Assembly (NCBI GenBank): GCA_002342345.1 | Contig: DDPU01000008.1 | Coordinates: forward strand, 1 to 12,824 | Origin: Verrucomicrobia bacterium UBA2460 | GTDB taxonomy: Bacteria > Verrucomicrobiota > Verrucomicrobiia > Methylacidiphilales > Verrucolacustridaceae | Direction of reading: 5' to 3' | Length of the DNA stretch: 12,824 nucleotides | Shown here: positions 5,061 through 12,824 of the stretch, piece after piece | Numbering within the stretch: the first letter of the stretch is position 1 | Layout: every line of letters starts with the position of its first letter | Notes under the pieces: generated by a model | The model's database searches: none | What the model saw: only the letters and a program-made list of their open reading frames with translations | What the model was told of the DNA's origin: nothing | Translations under genes and position numbers: made by a program

Positions 5061-7810
5061 GGACCGGGATCCCTCTCCTCCTCCCCCTTGGCCCGTTCCA
5101 TCAGGACGAGGATCTGCGGCAGGATGACGATCGCACTGATCAGGGTGGAAAGAACGCCGAGGCTCATCACCAACCCCAGGCTGACCAACCCCCGGTACTG
5201 GCCGACCAGCATCGAACCAAATCCAAAGAGGGTGGTCAAAGCCGACAGAACCACGGCTTTGCCGGTGCTGGATTCAAAAATACGGACCTTCCCCTCCTCC
5301 CGATAACGGGCCACCACATAAACCCCGAAGGCCACCCCGATGCCCAGGACCATCGGCAGGGTGACAATGTTCGCGGGATTCAGCTGGATCCGGAAAAAGC
5401 CGAGCAGTCCGAACATCCAAAGAACGCCGATGGCAAGGGGCAACAACGTGAGCAAGACATCCGCCAACCGCCGAAAAAGGAGAAAAATCAGGAAGATGAC
5501 CACGCCACCCGCATAAAAGGTCGCCTCCACGTAGCTTTCTTTGAGGAGGTCGATGTATTCAAGATTCATGACCGGGGTTCCGGTGGCGCCGGGGGCAAGG
5601 GACTGTATCTGGGCAACAAACTCCTCGTTGGGCTTCCGCTCCCAGACATCCACAGATGGTTCGATTTCCAGAAGCACTTTCCCATTTTTGGAGAGATACC
5701 GCTGGCGCAGTTCGGGGGGAAGGTCCTGGGTGGTCAGCGGGCGATCCCCACGCTGTGTTTTTAGCCAGCCCAGGTTCTGGGCAATCGACCCGACCAGCTT
5801 CACCTGATGCCTTTCCAGGCGTTTCTTCGCCTCCTCGGGGTCAAGCCGGTCCAGGGCGGCCACCGCCCGCTCCAGGGGGGGAATCAATTTCTGGAACGTC
5901 TCCACGGCCTGCCGGGCCCTCCCCGAAAGACCGATGTACTGCTTGGCCTGTTTCGCCCCTTCCTGTGAGGACTCCAGCAAAAATTCGAGATCCTTGCGTG
6001 CTTTGACAACATCCACGCCCTGCTCCGCTCCGGTTCCCAAGGTGATTTCCCCGGCCACCTTGGAAATTTTTGCCACTTCCTCCATTCTTTTTTTCTGGTT
6101 CGGCGGAACCAGATCGCCGAGGGTCCGCACCTTGTTGACCGTGGGCAGTTCCCGCATCTTGGCGGCAAGACCGTCCGCCTGTTCGACCGTCAGGGACACG
6201 GCGACCCCATAGATGACCGACCCCTTGCCCGTGTCCAACAACTCACGGGTCAACCGGACCGATTCCATCCGTGGATTCTGGAGATGGAGGAGATTGTAAT
6301 CGAAGGTGACCTTACGGGATTCCCTCCAGGCAAAAACGCTGAAGAGTACAGCTCCGACCAGCACAAGGTAGGGATGGAAAGTCAATTTCCGGTCCCAGGC
6401 TTCCCCGTAGCCGAATTTCAGCATCTTGCCCACCGTGCCCGCTCCCTTGCGATCCCGCCAAAGCAGCAAGGCAGGCAGGATCGAGAGGCTGGCCGCCAAG
6501 GCCAGCAACACGCCGGTACCGGCAATCCAGCCAAGTTCGGTGAGGCCGGTAAAATCATTGAAGCACATGGCGAAAAACGCCGCCGCGGTCGTCCCACCCC
6601 CCGTCAACAGGGCCTTGCCGGTCGTTGCCATGGTGTTTTCGACGGCCTCCGCGGGGCCCCGGCCAAGGCTGATCTCCTCCTCGTATCGCCCGAGAAATTG
6701 AATCCCGAAATCAATGCCCAACCCCAGGATCATGACGATGAACGCCTGGGAAATGATGTTGAGGTGCCCGATAAAGAGCGTGGTGAGCCCGAGACAGACC
6801 ACGATGCTCATCAGCAGGGCGAGCAGGGCCAACATCGGCCTGGAAAATTCCCCGTAACAAAAGAAGAAAAGGATCGCAATCAGGGCGATGGTGATGATCG
6901 TGGCGATCTTCATGTCCTCCTCGCTCTGCCGAAGCTCGTCATCCAGCAGGACGGGTTCCCCGGTCACGCCGATGGCCACACCCGGGTATTGGGGGCGAAA
7001 CTCCTGCACCGTCTTACGCACCCTCTGAATGACCTTGGTGAACGGGGTGTCGCTTTTTTCCTCCTCCTTTGACGGGCGCAGCAGCATCAGGATGGTTTTC
7101 CCATCCTCGCCCAGGCTCAGATATTCGTTCTTGAGAAGGTCCGCCTCGAATTCGGAGAGTTCGCCAAGCCCCTTGGTCCCGTCTGCCTCCTCCACGGGGG
7201 TTTCCAGGTCCTTGGCCAACCGCTGGAGATTGCGGACGAATTCCTCAATGAAGGGAATGAACTCCTGCCAATTGGAGGATTTGCGGAGGTAGGGATCGTT
7301 GAACTTTGCGGAAGCTTCCCCAAGAATGCCGTTCAGATTCAGGGCCTGTTTGTTTCCCTTCACCAGAGCGGCCAACTCCTCCATCTGTCGGCGGATCCCG
7401 GTCAGTTGCGCTTCATCGGCCAGCAACAACAGCCGGTCCGCCATCGGAGAAAAGTCGTGCCGGAAATATACCCGGTCCAGGCCCTGGTCTTTCTTCAGCC
7501 TTTCGGCAAGGGCATTGGCCGCCCGCCGACTGGCCTTGAGGTCATCGCTCTTCAGGACGACGATGATTTCGTCGCGGACATCAAATTCCTCCATGTAGGC
7601 GAGATATTTCTGAAAAACAGGCGAGTCCTTGCGGATCAGGTCGAGGGTGCTGTTCCGGATGACCAACCGGGTGGCGGTCACCCCCCCCGCCACGGCCACC
7701 AGCAAAAGGGAGATCCAGAGCAACCGCTGGCGACGCTGCACCACGAACCGGGCCCACGACCGGAGCCAACGCTCCATTCTTCCCTCCGCCGCTGGGGATT
7801 TTGATTCCAT
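5057..7810 (-). CDS. RND/MMPL-family inner-membrane transporter (HpnN-like)
   Basis: The 917-residue product has the RND/MMPL layout. TM1 (about 30-48) is followed by a periplasmic domain (about 49-300), then TM2-6 (about 301-449) and TM7 (about 479-495). A second periplasmic domain (about 497-761) precedes TM8-12 (about 762-903). TM4 carries GLGIDFGIQFLGRYEEE (363-379), the proton-relay Asp at 367; the matching site in TM10 reads GIGVAFGVYVVARYREE, with Ala827 instead. The second periplasmic domain has a long charged, probably helical insert (about 570-700). Hopanoid exporter HpnN and related lipid movers are the closest relatives I can name, but the cargo is not visible in the sequence. I start at ATG 7810: GAGAAG (7817-7822) lies 6 nt upstream, and the preceding gene ends at 7821. 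The upstream extension to 7948 is out of context. It ends on the same CTAG as dapL. Confidence 0.9.
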   Translation of the reverse strand: MESKSPAAEGRMERWLRSWARFVVQRRQRLLWISLLLVAVAGGVTATRLVIRNSTLDLIRKDSPVFQKYLAYMEEFDVRDEIIVVLKSDDLKASRRAANALAERLKKDQGLDRVYFRHDFSPMADRLLLLADEAQLTGIRRQMEELAALVKGNKQALNLNGILGEASAKFNDPYLRKSSNWQEFIPFIEEFVRNLQRLAKDLETPVEEADGTKGLGELSEFEADLLKNEYLSLGEDGKTILMLLRPSKEEEKSDTPFTKVIQRVRKTVQEFRPQYPGVAIGVTGEPVLLDDELRQSEEDMKIATIITIALIAILFFFCYGEFSRPMLALLALLMSIVVCLGLTTLFIGHLNIISQAFIVMILGLGIDFGIQFLGRYEEEISLGRGPAEAVENTMATTGKALLTGGGTTAAAFFAMCFNDFTGLTELGWIAGTGVLLALAASLSILPALLLWRDRKGAGTVGKMLKFGYGEAWDRKLTFHPYLVLVGAVLFSVFAWRESRKVTFDYNLLHLQNPRMESVRLTRELLDTGKGSVIYGVAVSLTVEQADGLAAKMRELPTVNKVRTLGDLVPPNQKKRMEEVAKISKVAGEITLGTGAEQGVDVVKARKDLEFLLESSQEGAKQAKQYIGLSGRARQAVETFQKLIPPLERAVAALDRLDPEEAKKRLERHQVKLVGSIAQNLGWLKTQRGDRPLTTQDLPPELRQRYLSKNGKVLLEIEPSVDVWERKPNEEFVAQIQSLAPGATGTPVMNLEYIDLLKESYVEATFYAGGVVIFLIFLLFRRLADVLLTLLPLAIGVLWMFGLLGFFRIQLNPANIVTLPMVLGIGVAFGVYVVARYREEGKVRIFESSTGKAVVLSALTTLFGFGSMLVGQYRGLVSLGLVMSLGVLSTLISAIVILPQILVLMERAKGEEERDPGP

Positions 7811-7820
7811 CAGGAACTTC

Positions 7821-8099
7821 TCAGGAAGAAGCGCGGGCTTTTTCCTTCTTGTTTTCCCACTCCTCGCGGATGCCCCGGAGATCGCGAGCCAACTGCTCCT
7901 GCAAAACCTCGGCCTCTTCCGCCGCCCCGCTGGCCCTGGCCGCGGCAATTTTGGATCCCAAAAAGGTTTCCCGTTCGGCCGCCTTGGCGCGGTATGTCTC
8001 GTCGATTTCCGCCAATTTTTTCTTTTGCTCCGGCGCCAGCTTACGCTCGGGCTCTTTGGCCGCTAAACGCTCCATGGCAAGCTCATAGGCCGTCTTCAT
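7821..8099 (-). CDS. Small charged helical protein, unknown function
   Basis: The product has 92 residues and no signal peptide or membrane segment, so it should be cytoplasmic. It opens with MKTAYELAMERLAAKEPE, and residues about 22-88 are rich in Lys, Glu, Arg and Ala with heptad-like spacing, so it is probably a helical hairpin or coiled coil. I recall similar short proteins with an MKTAYELAMERL-like start in Verrucomicrobiota genomes, but I cannot name a function. TTG at 8102 directly before the ATG is a possible alternative start. No clear ribosome site precedes it. Its TGA (7821-7823) forms part of the ribosome site of the transporter gene 10 bp downstream, so the two are probably one operon and translationally coupled. 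Confidence 0.8.
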   Translation of the reverse strand: MKTAYELAMERLAAKEPERKLAPEQKKKLAEIDETYRAKAAERETFLGSKIAAARASGAAEEAEVLQEQLARDLRGIREEWENKKEKARASS

Positions 8100-8192
8100 C
8101 AACCAAAAACATTAAAAAGTCCCGTTGCCCCCGTCCATCCGTAACCTTCCCCCTTCCTTGCCCGTACCCCCGGGGATCGGCTAACCTTTCCG
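8100..8192. promoter_or_regulatory. Divergent intergenic region, small protein gene and helicase
   Basis: These 93 bp must hold the promoters of both the minus-strand pair and the helicase gene. On the minus strand TTTAAT (8116-8111) is a 5 of 6 match to a -10 box and would start transcription about 5 nt before the ATG at 8099, but I see no -35 at the right distance. On the plus strand TTGCCC (8158-8163) and TAACCT (8182-8187), 18 bp apart, are poor matches. CCCCCGGGG is at 8167-8175. Confidence 0.3.
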
Positions 8193-9407
8193 ATGGACTT
8201 TTCCTCGCTGAACCTGGCGCCGGCCATCCTCAAGGCGGTCGAGGGACTCGGCTTCAAGGAGCCGACCCCGATCCAGGCCCAGGCCATTCCCGTCGCCCTG
8301 ACCGGGAAGGATATCATCGGCTCAGCCCAGACGGGCACGGGCAAGACGGCCGCCTTCGCCCTACCCATCCTCCAGCACCTGGAAAAGCCGGGCCGCCTCC
8401 GGGCCCTGATTCTGGAACCCACCCGGGAACTGGCCGACCAAGTGGCCGAGGCCCTCGGGAGATTCTCCCAACACACCGGCCTGCGGATCGGCCTTATTTA
8501 CGGCGGTGTTGGCTACGGCAACCAGCGGGAGCAGATCCAGCGGGGCATCGACATCCTCGTGGCCACGCCCGGCCGTCTGCTCGATTTCATGGATCAGGGC
8601 GAAATCCACCTCGCCCACCTCACCCATCTCGTCCTCGACGAGGTCGACCGCATGCTCGACATGGGATTCCTTCCCGACGTCAAAAAAATTGTCGGTTTCT
8701 GCCCTTCCAAACGCCAGACCCTCTTTTTCTCCGCCACGGTTCCGCCGGAGATCGAACGCCTCACTTCCTGGGTCCTGCGTGATCCGCTCATCATCGAGAT
8801 CGGCCTGCGCCGCTCTGCCGCCGAGACGGTCACACACGCCCTTTACCCCGTCGCGGCGGACCAAAAGCACGAACTCCTCCTCGCCCTGCTGGAAAAGACC
8901 CATTACGAAAGCGTCATTGTCTTTTGCCGGACAAAAATGGGGGCGGACCGGGTAGCCGCCAGTCTCTCCCATCTTCCGCACCCCGTGGGGGTGATGCATT
9001 CCGACCGCTCGCAGGGAGAACGCAATGAAGCGCTGGCCGGCTTTCGCTCGGGCAAGTATCCGGTGCTGGTCGCCACCGATATCGCCGCCCGCGGACTCGA
9101 CATCGCCGGCGTCACCCATGTCATCAACTACGATGTCCCCCAGCATCCCGAAGATTACGTCCACCGGATCGGCCGCACCGGCCGCGCCGCCCAGGAGGGC
9201 GATGCCCTGACGCTTTTCGTTGCGGAGGAATTGCCCCACGTGGAGGCCATTGAACGGCTCATCCAGCAGAAACTGCCCCGCAAAAAACTGGATAACTTTC
9301 CCTACAAGTTCACCGCACTGTTTGAGGAGGGTCACACCGTCGCTCACACCCGCACCCGAGGCGTACGGACGGCCAAGGGATATAGTTTCGGCGCCCGCCG
9401 AAGGTAA
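8193..9407 (+). CDS. DEAD-box RNA helicase, RhlE-like, with DEVD motif II
   Basis: This ATP-dependent RNA helicase (404 residues) has both RecA-like domains and probably remodels RNA in ribosome assembly or mRNA decay. Motifs in order: Q motif around residues 20-29 (GFKEPTPIQA); I, AQTGTGKT (45-52); Ia, EPTREL (75-80); Ib, TPGR (125-128); II, DEVD (149-152) in place of DEAD; III, SAT (180-182); IV, VIVFCRTK (241-248); V, ATDIAARGLDI (294-304); and VI, HRIGRTGR (324-331). The C-terminal tail after about residue 360 is short and basic, and the overall pattern is nearest RhlE. The ATG at 8193 fits the family N-terminus, but no ribosome site is obvious. The gene is alone on its strand and ends 1 bp from the argG stop. 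Confidence 0.96.
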   Translation: MDFSSLNLAPAILKAVEGLGFKEPTPIQAQAIPVALTGKDIIGSAQTGTGKTAAFALPILQHLEKPGRLRALILEPTRELADQVAEALGRFSQHTGLRIGLIYGGVGYGNQREQIQRGIDILVATPGRLLDFMDQGEIHLAHLTHLVLDEVDRMLDMGFLPDVKKIVGFCPSKRQTLFFSATVPPEIERLTSWVLRDPLIIEIGLRRSAAETVTHALYPVAADQKHELLLALLEKTHYESVIVFCRTKMGADRVAASLSHLPHPVGVMHSDRSQGERNEALAGFRSGKYPVLVATDIAARGLDIAGVTHVINYDVPQHPEDYVHRIGRTGRAAQEGDALTLFVAEELPHVEAIERLIQQKLPRKKLDNFPYKFTALFEEGHTVAHTRTRGVRTAKGYSFGARRR

Positions 9408-9408
9408 G

Positions 9409-10644
9409 TTATCTTACGCGAACTTTCCGGCCGCCCACCTTCGCCGCCACTTTCAGCCGCAGGGCATTCAGCCGGATGAAGCCGGTCGCGTCGTCCTGGT
9501 TGTAGGCTTGGGTGGGATCCGCCTCCATCGTGGCGATGTCGGGATGATAGAGGCTGAACGATGACTTCCGACCCGCTGCATAAATCCCGCCCTTGTAGAG
9601 CTTGACCCGGACGGTGCCGCTGACGTTCTTTTGACTCTCTTCCACCAGCGCCTGCAGGGCCAACCGTTCCGGGGAGAACCAGAAACCGTAGTAAACCAGC
9701 TCGCTATACCGCGGGATCAGGCTGTCCCGCAGGTGCATCACCTCCCGATCCATCGTCAGGCTCTCCATCTGCCGGTGGGCAAAGTGCAGGATCGCGCCGC
9801 CCGGCGTCTCGTAGACGCCCCGGCTCTTCATGCCGACAAACCGGTTCTCCACCATGTCGACCCTCCCCACCCCGTGCTTTCCGCCCAGCTTGTTCAGCGC
9901 CTTCATCACCCCCAATGGGGACAGCTTCTTGCCATTCACCGCCACGCAGTTTCCCTTCTTGAACTCCAGCGTGACATACTCCGGCCGGTTCGGCGCATCC
10001 TCCGGGGAAACCGAGAGGGTAAACATCTTTTTGTTGGACGGGGAAAAGGCGTCAAACCACGGATCCTCAAGCATCCCCGCCTCATACGAGATATGCAGGA
10101 GGTTACGGTCCATCGAGTAAGGCTTCTTGGCGCTTGCCTGCACCGGGATCCCCTTCTCCTCGCAGTACCGGATCATCTCCAGGCGCCCGGGAAACTGCTG
10201 GCGGAAGCGTTCGTCCCGCCAGGGAGCAATCACCTCCACGTCAGGCTCCAGGGCCGCCGCGGTCAGTTCAAACCGAACCTGGTCGTTCCCCTTTCCCGTG
10301 GCGCCGTGGGCCAGGGCCTGCGCCTTCTCCTTCCGGGCGATCTCCACCATCCGTTTGGCGATCAAGGGCCGGGCAATCGAGGTGCCGAGAAAATACTGTC
10401 CTTCATAGATCGCCCCCGCCCGCATCATCGGGAAGATAAAGTCCCGGGCAAACTCCTCCTGAAGGTCGTCGATGTAGACCTTGCCGGCCCCGGTCCGCCG
10501 CGCCTTGGCGTTGAGCCCCCGGAGTTCCTCCTCCTGCCCGATGTTGGCGCAGAAGGCGATCACCTCGGCATCGTAGGTTTCCTTGAGCCAGGCCAGCAGC
10601 ACGGAGGTGTCGAGTCCCCCGGAGTAGGCGAGCACGATCTTCAT
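9409..10644 (-). CDS. argG: Argininosuccinate synthase ArgG
   Basis: ArgG joins citrulline and aspartate with ATP to give argininosuccinate, the penultimate step of arginine synthesis, in the cytoplasm. The length of 411 residues is typical. The N-terminal PP-loop AYSGGLDTS (6-14) binds ATP. Other family segments are ANIGQEEE (33-40), [13 protein letters not shown] (84-96), [13 protein letters not shown] (114-126, the citrulline/aspartate binding stretch) and [15 protein letters not shown] (176-190). The start is ATG at 10644, immediately preceding the PP-loop strand as usual; no strong ribosome site is visible. It follows dxs after 32 bp on the same strand, so co-transcription from xseB-dxs is likely, although a weak hairpin spans the end of dxs. 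Other arg genes are not in the window. Confidence 0.98.
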   Translation of the reverse strand: MKIVLAYSGGLDTSVLLAWLKETYDAEVIAFCANIGQEEELRGLNAKARRTGAGKVYIDDLQEEFARDFIFPMMRAGAIYEGQYFLGTSIARPLIAKRMVEIARKEKAQALAHGATGKGNDQVRFELTAAALEPDVEVIAPWRDERFRQQFPGRLEMIRYCEEKGIPVQASAKKPYSMDRNLLHISYEAGMLEDPWFDAFSPSNKKMFTLSVSPEDAPNRPEYVTLEFKKGNCVAVNGKKLSPLGVMKALNKLGGKHGVGRVDMVENRFVGMKSRGVYETPGGAILHFAHRQMESLTMDREVMHLRDSLIPRYSELVYYGFWFSPERLALQALVEESQKNVSGTVRVKLYKGGIYAAGRKSSFSLYHPDIATMEADPTQAYNQDDATGFIRLNALRLKVAAKVGGRKVRVR

Positions 10645-10663
10645 GGTCCGGGAAAAAGGCCGC

Positions 10664-10678
10664 GATCCGTTGGGGATC
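10664..10678 (-). other. Short hairpin between dxs and argG
   Basis: On the minus strand GATCC (10678-10674) and GGATC (10668-10664) can pair around a 5-nt loop, and TTTTT follows 6 nt further on (10657-10653 region). It overlaps the dxs stop codon. The stem is too short and the T run too far for a classical terminator; partial attenuation before argG is possible. Confidence 0.2.
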
Positions 10679-12581
10679 AGGCGGCGGTGGGCTGAAGTTT
10701 GCGGCCGGACCCCTTGATCCGGGCCAAATACGGAGCGAGCTTATCCTTCGCCGCAGCCACGCTCACACCATACCGCTCCCGGAGGGCCTCGGGCTTGCCA
10801 TGGTCGACAAACTCATCCGGCCAGCCGATCCGCACCACCGGTGTGCCGATGCCCAAATCGGCCAATTCCTCCAGGATGCCCGCCCCGAATCCCCCCTTGA
10901 GAACGTGGTCTTCGAAAGTCACGATGACCTCGGCGTTTTTCGCAAAAAGCTCGAGCATCGCGGTGTCGAGAGGCTTGGCAAACCGCGCGTTGATCACCGC
11001 CGCCTCGACCCCCTCGGCCTTCAGCTCGTCGGAAAGTTGCAGCGCCAGCGGGAGCATCTGTCCGTAGGACCAGATCACCACCTTCTTGCCGTGACGCACG
11101 ACCTCCGCCTTGCCGATCGGCAGGGCCAGGGGGGTCTTTTTGATCGTGGAGTTGGGACCGGTGCCCCGGGGATAGCGGATGGCAATCGGTCCGTTGTGCA
11201 GGCTGGCGGTGTAAAGCATGTCGACGAACTCGTCCTCGTCCTTGGGGGACATGTGCACGAGATTGGGCACCCCCCGCATATAGGAGATGTCGAAGAGCCC
11301 GTGATGGGTGGGCCCGTCATCCCCGGAAAGCCCTCCCCGGTCCATGCAGAAAACCACCGGCAGGTTCTGCAGGCAGACGTCATGGATGATCTGGTCATAC
11401 GCACGCTGCAGGAAGGTGGAGTAGATCGCGCAGAACGGCTTGAAACCCTTGGTGGCCATGCCCGCTGCGAAAAGCACGGCATGCTCCTCCGCGATGCCGA
11501 CGTCGAAGTACCGGTCGGGGTGCTTCGGCTGATACCGGTCCAGGCCGGTGCCGTTCGGCATCGCCCCGGTGATCGCGACAATCCGGGAATCGTTGTCGGC
11601 CAGCTTGGAAAGATGGTCGGCAAAAACCTCGCTGAAGGTGGGCTGCCCGAGGGACTTGGTTTCGCCGGTCTCCGGGTCGTACGGGCCGAGGCCGTGGAAT
11701 TTCTTCTGCTTGGCCAGGGCCGGCTCGAACCCCTTGCCCTTGGTGGTGGCCACATGGAGGATCACCGGGAAATTCTGGGTCTTCAAGAACTCGAACATCT
11801 TGATAAGGGAGTTGATGTCGTGCCCGTCCACCGGGCCGTAGTAGGTGACGCCCAGTTCCTCGAATATCACGCTGGGGAAGATCATTCCCTTCACATGCTC
11901 TTCCGCCCGCCGGGCCACCTTGAGCGCCTTGGCACCGCCGAGCTTTTCGATGAAATGGGCGGCCCGTTCGTGCAGATGGATGAACCGAGGGTCCGTGGTG
12001 ATCTTGTTCAGGTAGCCGGCGATCGCCCCGACGTTCTTGTCGATCGACCACTTGTTGTCGTTGAGGATGGTGATCAGCCGTTTGGTGTGGTGGGCGACGT
12101 TGTTGAGCGCCTCAAAGGTGATTCCGCAGGTGAAAGCCGCGTCCCCTGCCAGGCAGATGACGTGTTCTTTCCCTCCCCGCATGTCCCGTGCCGTCGCCAT
12201 GCCGAGGGCGGCGGACAGGGCCGTGCCGGCGTGACCGGCGCCAAAGCAGTCGTGCTCGCTCTCGGTCCGCAGCATGAAGCCGTTGAGGCCGCCCGGTTGC
12301 CGGATGGTGTGAAACCGGTCCCGCCGACCGGTGAGCAGCTTGTGGACGTAGGCCTGATGGCTGACGTCGAAAAGAAAGTGATCGGTCGGCGTGTCGAACA
12401 CCCGGTGCAGGGCGATCGTCAACTCCACCACGCCCAGGTTAGGACCGAGGTGTCCGCCGGTTTTGCTCAGGACATTGATGAGCTCTTCCCGGATCTCCTC
12501 CGCGAGCCGCGGAAGATCCTCCACGGGGATCTTTTTGACGTCTTGGGGACCCTTGATGGAATCCAGCAACGGGGTTGCCAT
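10677..12581 (-). CDS. dxs: 1-deoxy-D-xylulose-5-phosphate synthase DXS
   Basis: DXS condenses pyruvate and glyceraldehyde-3-phosphate with thiamine diphosphate to DXP, the first step of the MEP isoprenoid pathway and a branch to thiamine and pyridoxal. The 634-residue length is normal. Landmarks: [10 protein letters not shown] (41-50), with His44; [15 protein letters not shown] (72-86); GAGHAGT (114-120), with His117; the thiamine/metal motif GDAAFTCG (146-153) to NDN (174-176); YGPVDGHD (248-255); IAEEHAV (363-369), with the cofactor-activating Glu365; [10 protein letters not shown] (388-397); DDGPTHHG (421-428); and RYPRG (469-473). The second residue after the motif aspartate is unusual (GDA rather than GDG). 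The ATG at 12581 is 9 bp after the xseB stop, and no ribosome site is obvious, so coupling to xseB is likely. Confidence 0.98.
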   Translation of the reverse strand: MATPLLDSIKGPQDVKKIPVEDLPRLAEEIREELINVLSKTGGHLGPNLGVVELTIALHRVFDTPTDHFLFDVSHQAYVHKLLTGRRDRFHTIRQPGGLNGFMLRTESEHDCFGAGHAGTALSAALGMATARDMRGGKEHVICLAGDAAFTCGITFEALNNVAHHTKRLITILNDNKWSIDKNVGAIAGYLNKITTDPRFIHLHERAAHFIEKLGGAKALKVARRAEEHVKGMIFPSVIFEELGVTYYGPVDGHDINSLIKMFEFLKTQNFPVILHVATTKGKGFEPALAKQKKFHGLGPYDPETGETKSLGQPTFSEVFADHLSKLADNDSRIVAITGAMPNGTGLDRYQPKHPDRYFDVGIAEEHAVLFAAGMATKGFKPFCAIYSTFLQRAYDQIIHDVCLQNLPVVFCMDRGGLSGDDGPTHHGLFDISYMRGVPNLVHMSPKDEDEFVDMLYTASLHNGPIAIRYPRGTGPNSTIKKTPLALPIGKAEVVRHGKKVVIWSYGQMLPLALQLSDELKAEGVEAAVINARFAKPLDTAMLELFAKNAEVIVTFEDHVLKGGFGAGILEELADLGIGTPVVRIGWPDEFVDHGKPEALRERYGVSVAAAKDKLAPYLARIKGSGRKLQPTAA

Positions 12582-12590
12582 AAGAGCGAG

Positions 12591-12824
12591 TTAGGTAAGC
12601 AGGTCAGGAGCGGTTCGACCAGCCTTCTTTCCCTTGGCGGCGGAGTCCTGATCTTCCAGTTCCCCTTCCTCCAAGGAACCGTCTTTCCTTCTGGTTAACA
12701 ACGAGATGCGTTTCTCCGCAGCCTTCAGCTTTTCCGTGCAGACCGCCACCAATTTCATGCCGGATTCATACTTCTCCACGATTGTCTCCAGAGGGAGCTC
12801 CGGGGACTCCATCTGCTCCACTAA
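12591..12824 (-). CDS. xseB: Exodeoxyribonuclease VII small subunit XseB, 5' end cut by window edge
   Basis: XseB binds the catalytic XseA subunit to form exonuclease VII, which degrades single-stranded DNA. The visible 77 residues carry the family's helical core: VEQMESPELPLETIVEKY and then ESGMKLVAVCTEKLKAAEKRI. The GTG at 12821 is in frame, but it encodes the valine of the conserved LEExVExxES helix, and the frame stays open to the last base, so the real start lies beyond the window, probably by about 10-20 codons. After the core there is a charged tail of about 35 residues rich in Glu, Asp and Lys that is not part of the minimal family domain. The xseB-dxs order matches a neighbourhood known from many bacteria. 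xseA is not in the window. Confidence 0.9.
   Translation of the reverse strand, partial: LVEQMESPELPLETIVEKYESGMKLVAVCTEKLKAAEKRISLLTRRKDGSLEEGELEDQDSAAKGKKAGRTAPDLLT

Noticed and set aside
6284..7072. 262-codon plus-strand frame inside the transporter gene
   Set aside because: Antisense shadow with Gln/His/Gly-rich composition and no domain.
7681..7688. G8 run in the transporter coding strand
   Set aside because: It encodes Gly-Gly in TM1 in the expected frame; shorter than the panC tract and without a regulatory context.
7811..7948. N-terminal extension of the transporter into the small protein gene
   Set aside because: Arg/Pro-rich shadow translation of the upstream gene; ATG at 7810 has GAGAAG at the right distance.
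8125..8187. Two similar TTGCCC...TAACCTT blocks upstream of the helicase
   Set aside because: The spacings differ (11 and 18 bp) and the similarity is too low in C-rich sequence to call a repeat.
8361..9347. 328-codon minus-strand frame inside the helicase gene
   Set aside because: Fully antisense to a gene with all helicase motifs; the product is a Gly/Asp-rich shadow.
10800..12698. 632-codon open frame antisense to dxs and xseB
   Set aside because: It mirrors dxs across nearly its whole length, and its product is low-complexity Gly/Val/Asp/His-rich with no recognisable domain. GC-rich codon choice in dxs explains the lack of stops.
1..12824. Search by eye for tRNA, CRISPR, transposon ends, toxin-antitoxin or defence genes
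   Set aside because: None found; all sizeable coding stretches are accounted for by the listed genes and no gap exceeds about 110 bp.

Overview
The window is GC-rich chromosomal DNA packed with housekeeping genes. I see no tRNA, rRNA, CRISPR array, insertion sequence, integrase or phage gene. The best guess for the host is a member of the Verrucomicrobiota or another PVC-group bacterium. The grounds are a full-length DapL-type aminotransferase, a DXS with an unusual GDA thiamine motif, and a small lysine/glutamate-rich protein of a kind I associate with that phylum from memory. None of these was checked by a search, so the assignment is an inference.

Layout. (1) 41-811 (+) encodes an exported protein with a PDZ-like C-terminus that I cannot name. 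It converges on a three-gene minus-strand run, panC > N-acetylmuramoyl-L-alanine amidase > murI (3802 down to 919), which is tightly coupled (2-bp overlap, then a 5-bp... gap without the stop). Between the convergent genes lies a 70-bp inverted array of a degenerate hexamer (839-909). (2) dapL (3825-5060, +) is divergent from panC across only about 22 bp, so each promoter must lie in or at the edge of the other gene. (3) dapL meets an RND/MMPL transporter (5057-7810, -) tail to tail on one shared CTAG. The transporter sits 10 bp behind a 92-residue helical protein (7821-8099, -), and the two look co-transcribed. (4) A DEAD-box (RhlE-like) RNA helicase (8193-9407, +) starts 93 bp from that pair and ends 1 bp from argG. 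(5) xseB (partial at the right edge) > dxs > argG form a second minus-strand run.

Function. dapL (meso-diaminopimelate), murI (D-glutamate) and the amidase (cell-wall cleavage) form a small peptidoglycan neighbourhood shared with panC (coenzyme A). xseB-dxs is a classical pairing (exonuclease VII small subunit with isoprenoid entry enzyme), here extended by argG (arginine). The transporter may move a lipid or hydrophobic cargo.

I found no convincing new multi-gene system. The points most worth a second look are the hexamer inverted array at 839-909, the DEVD in place of DEAD in the helicase, the loss of the TM10 acidic residue in the transporter, the 92-residue partner protein, the very compact panC/dapL divergent start region, the G9 tract in panC, and the unknown exported protein at the left edge.
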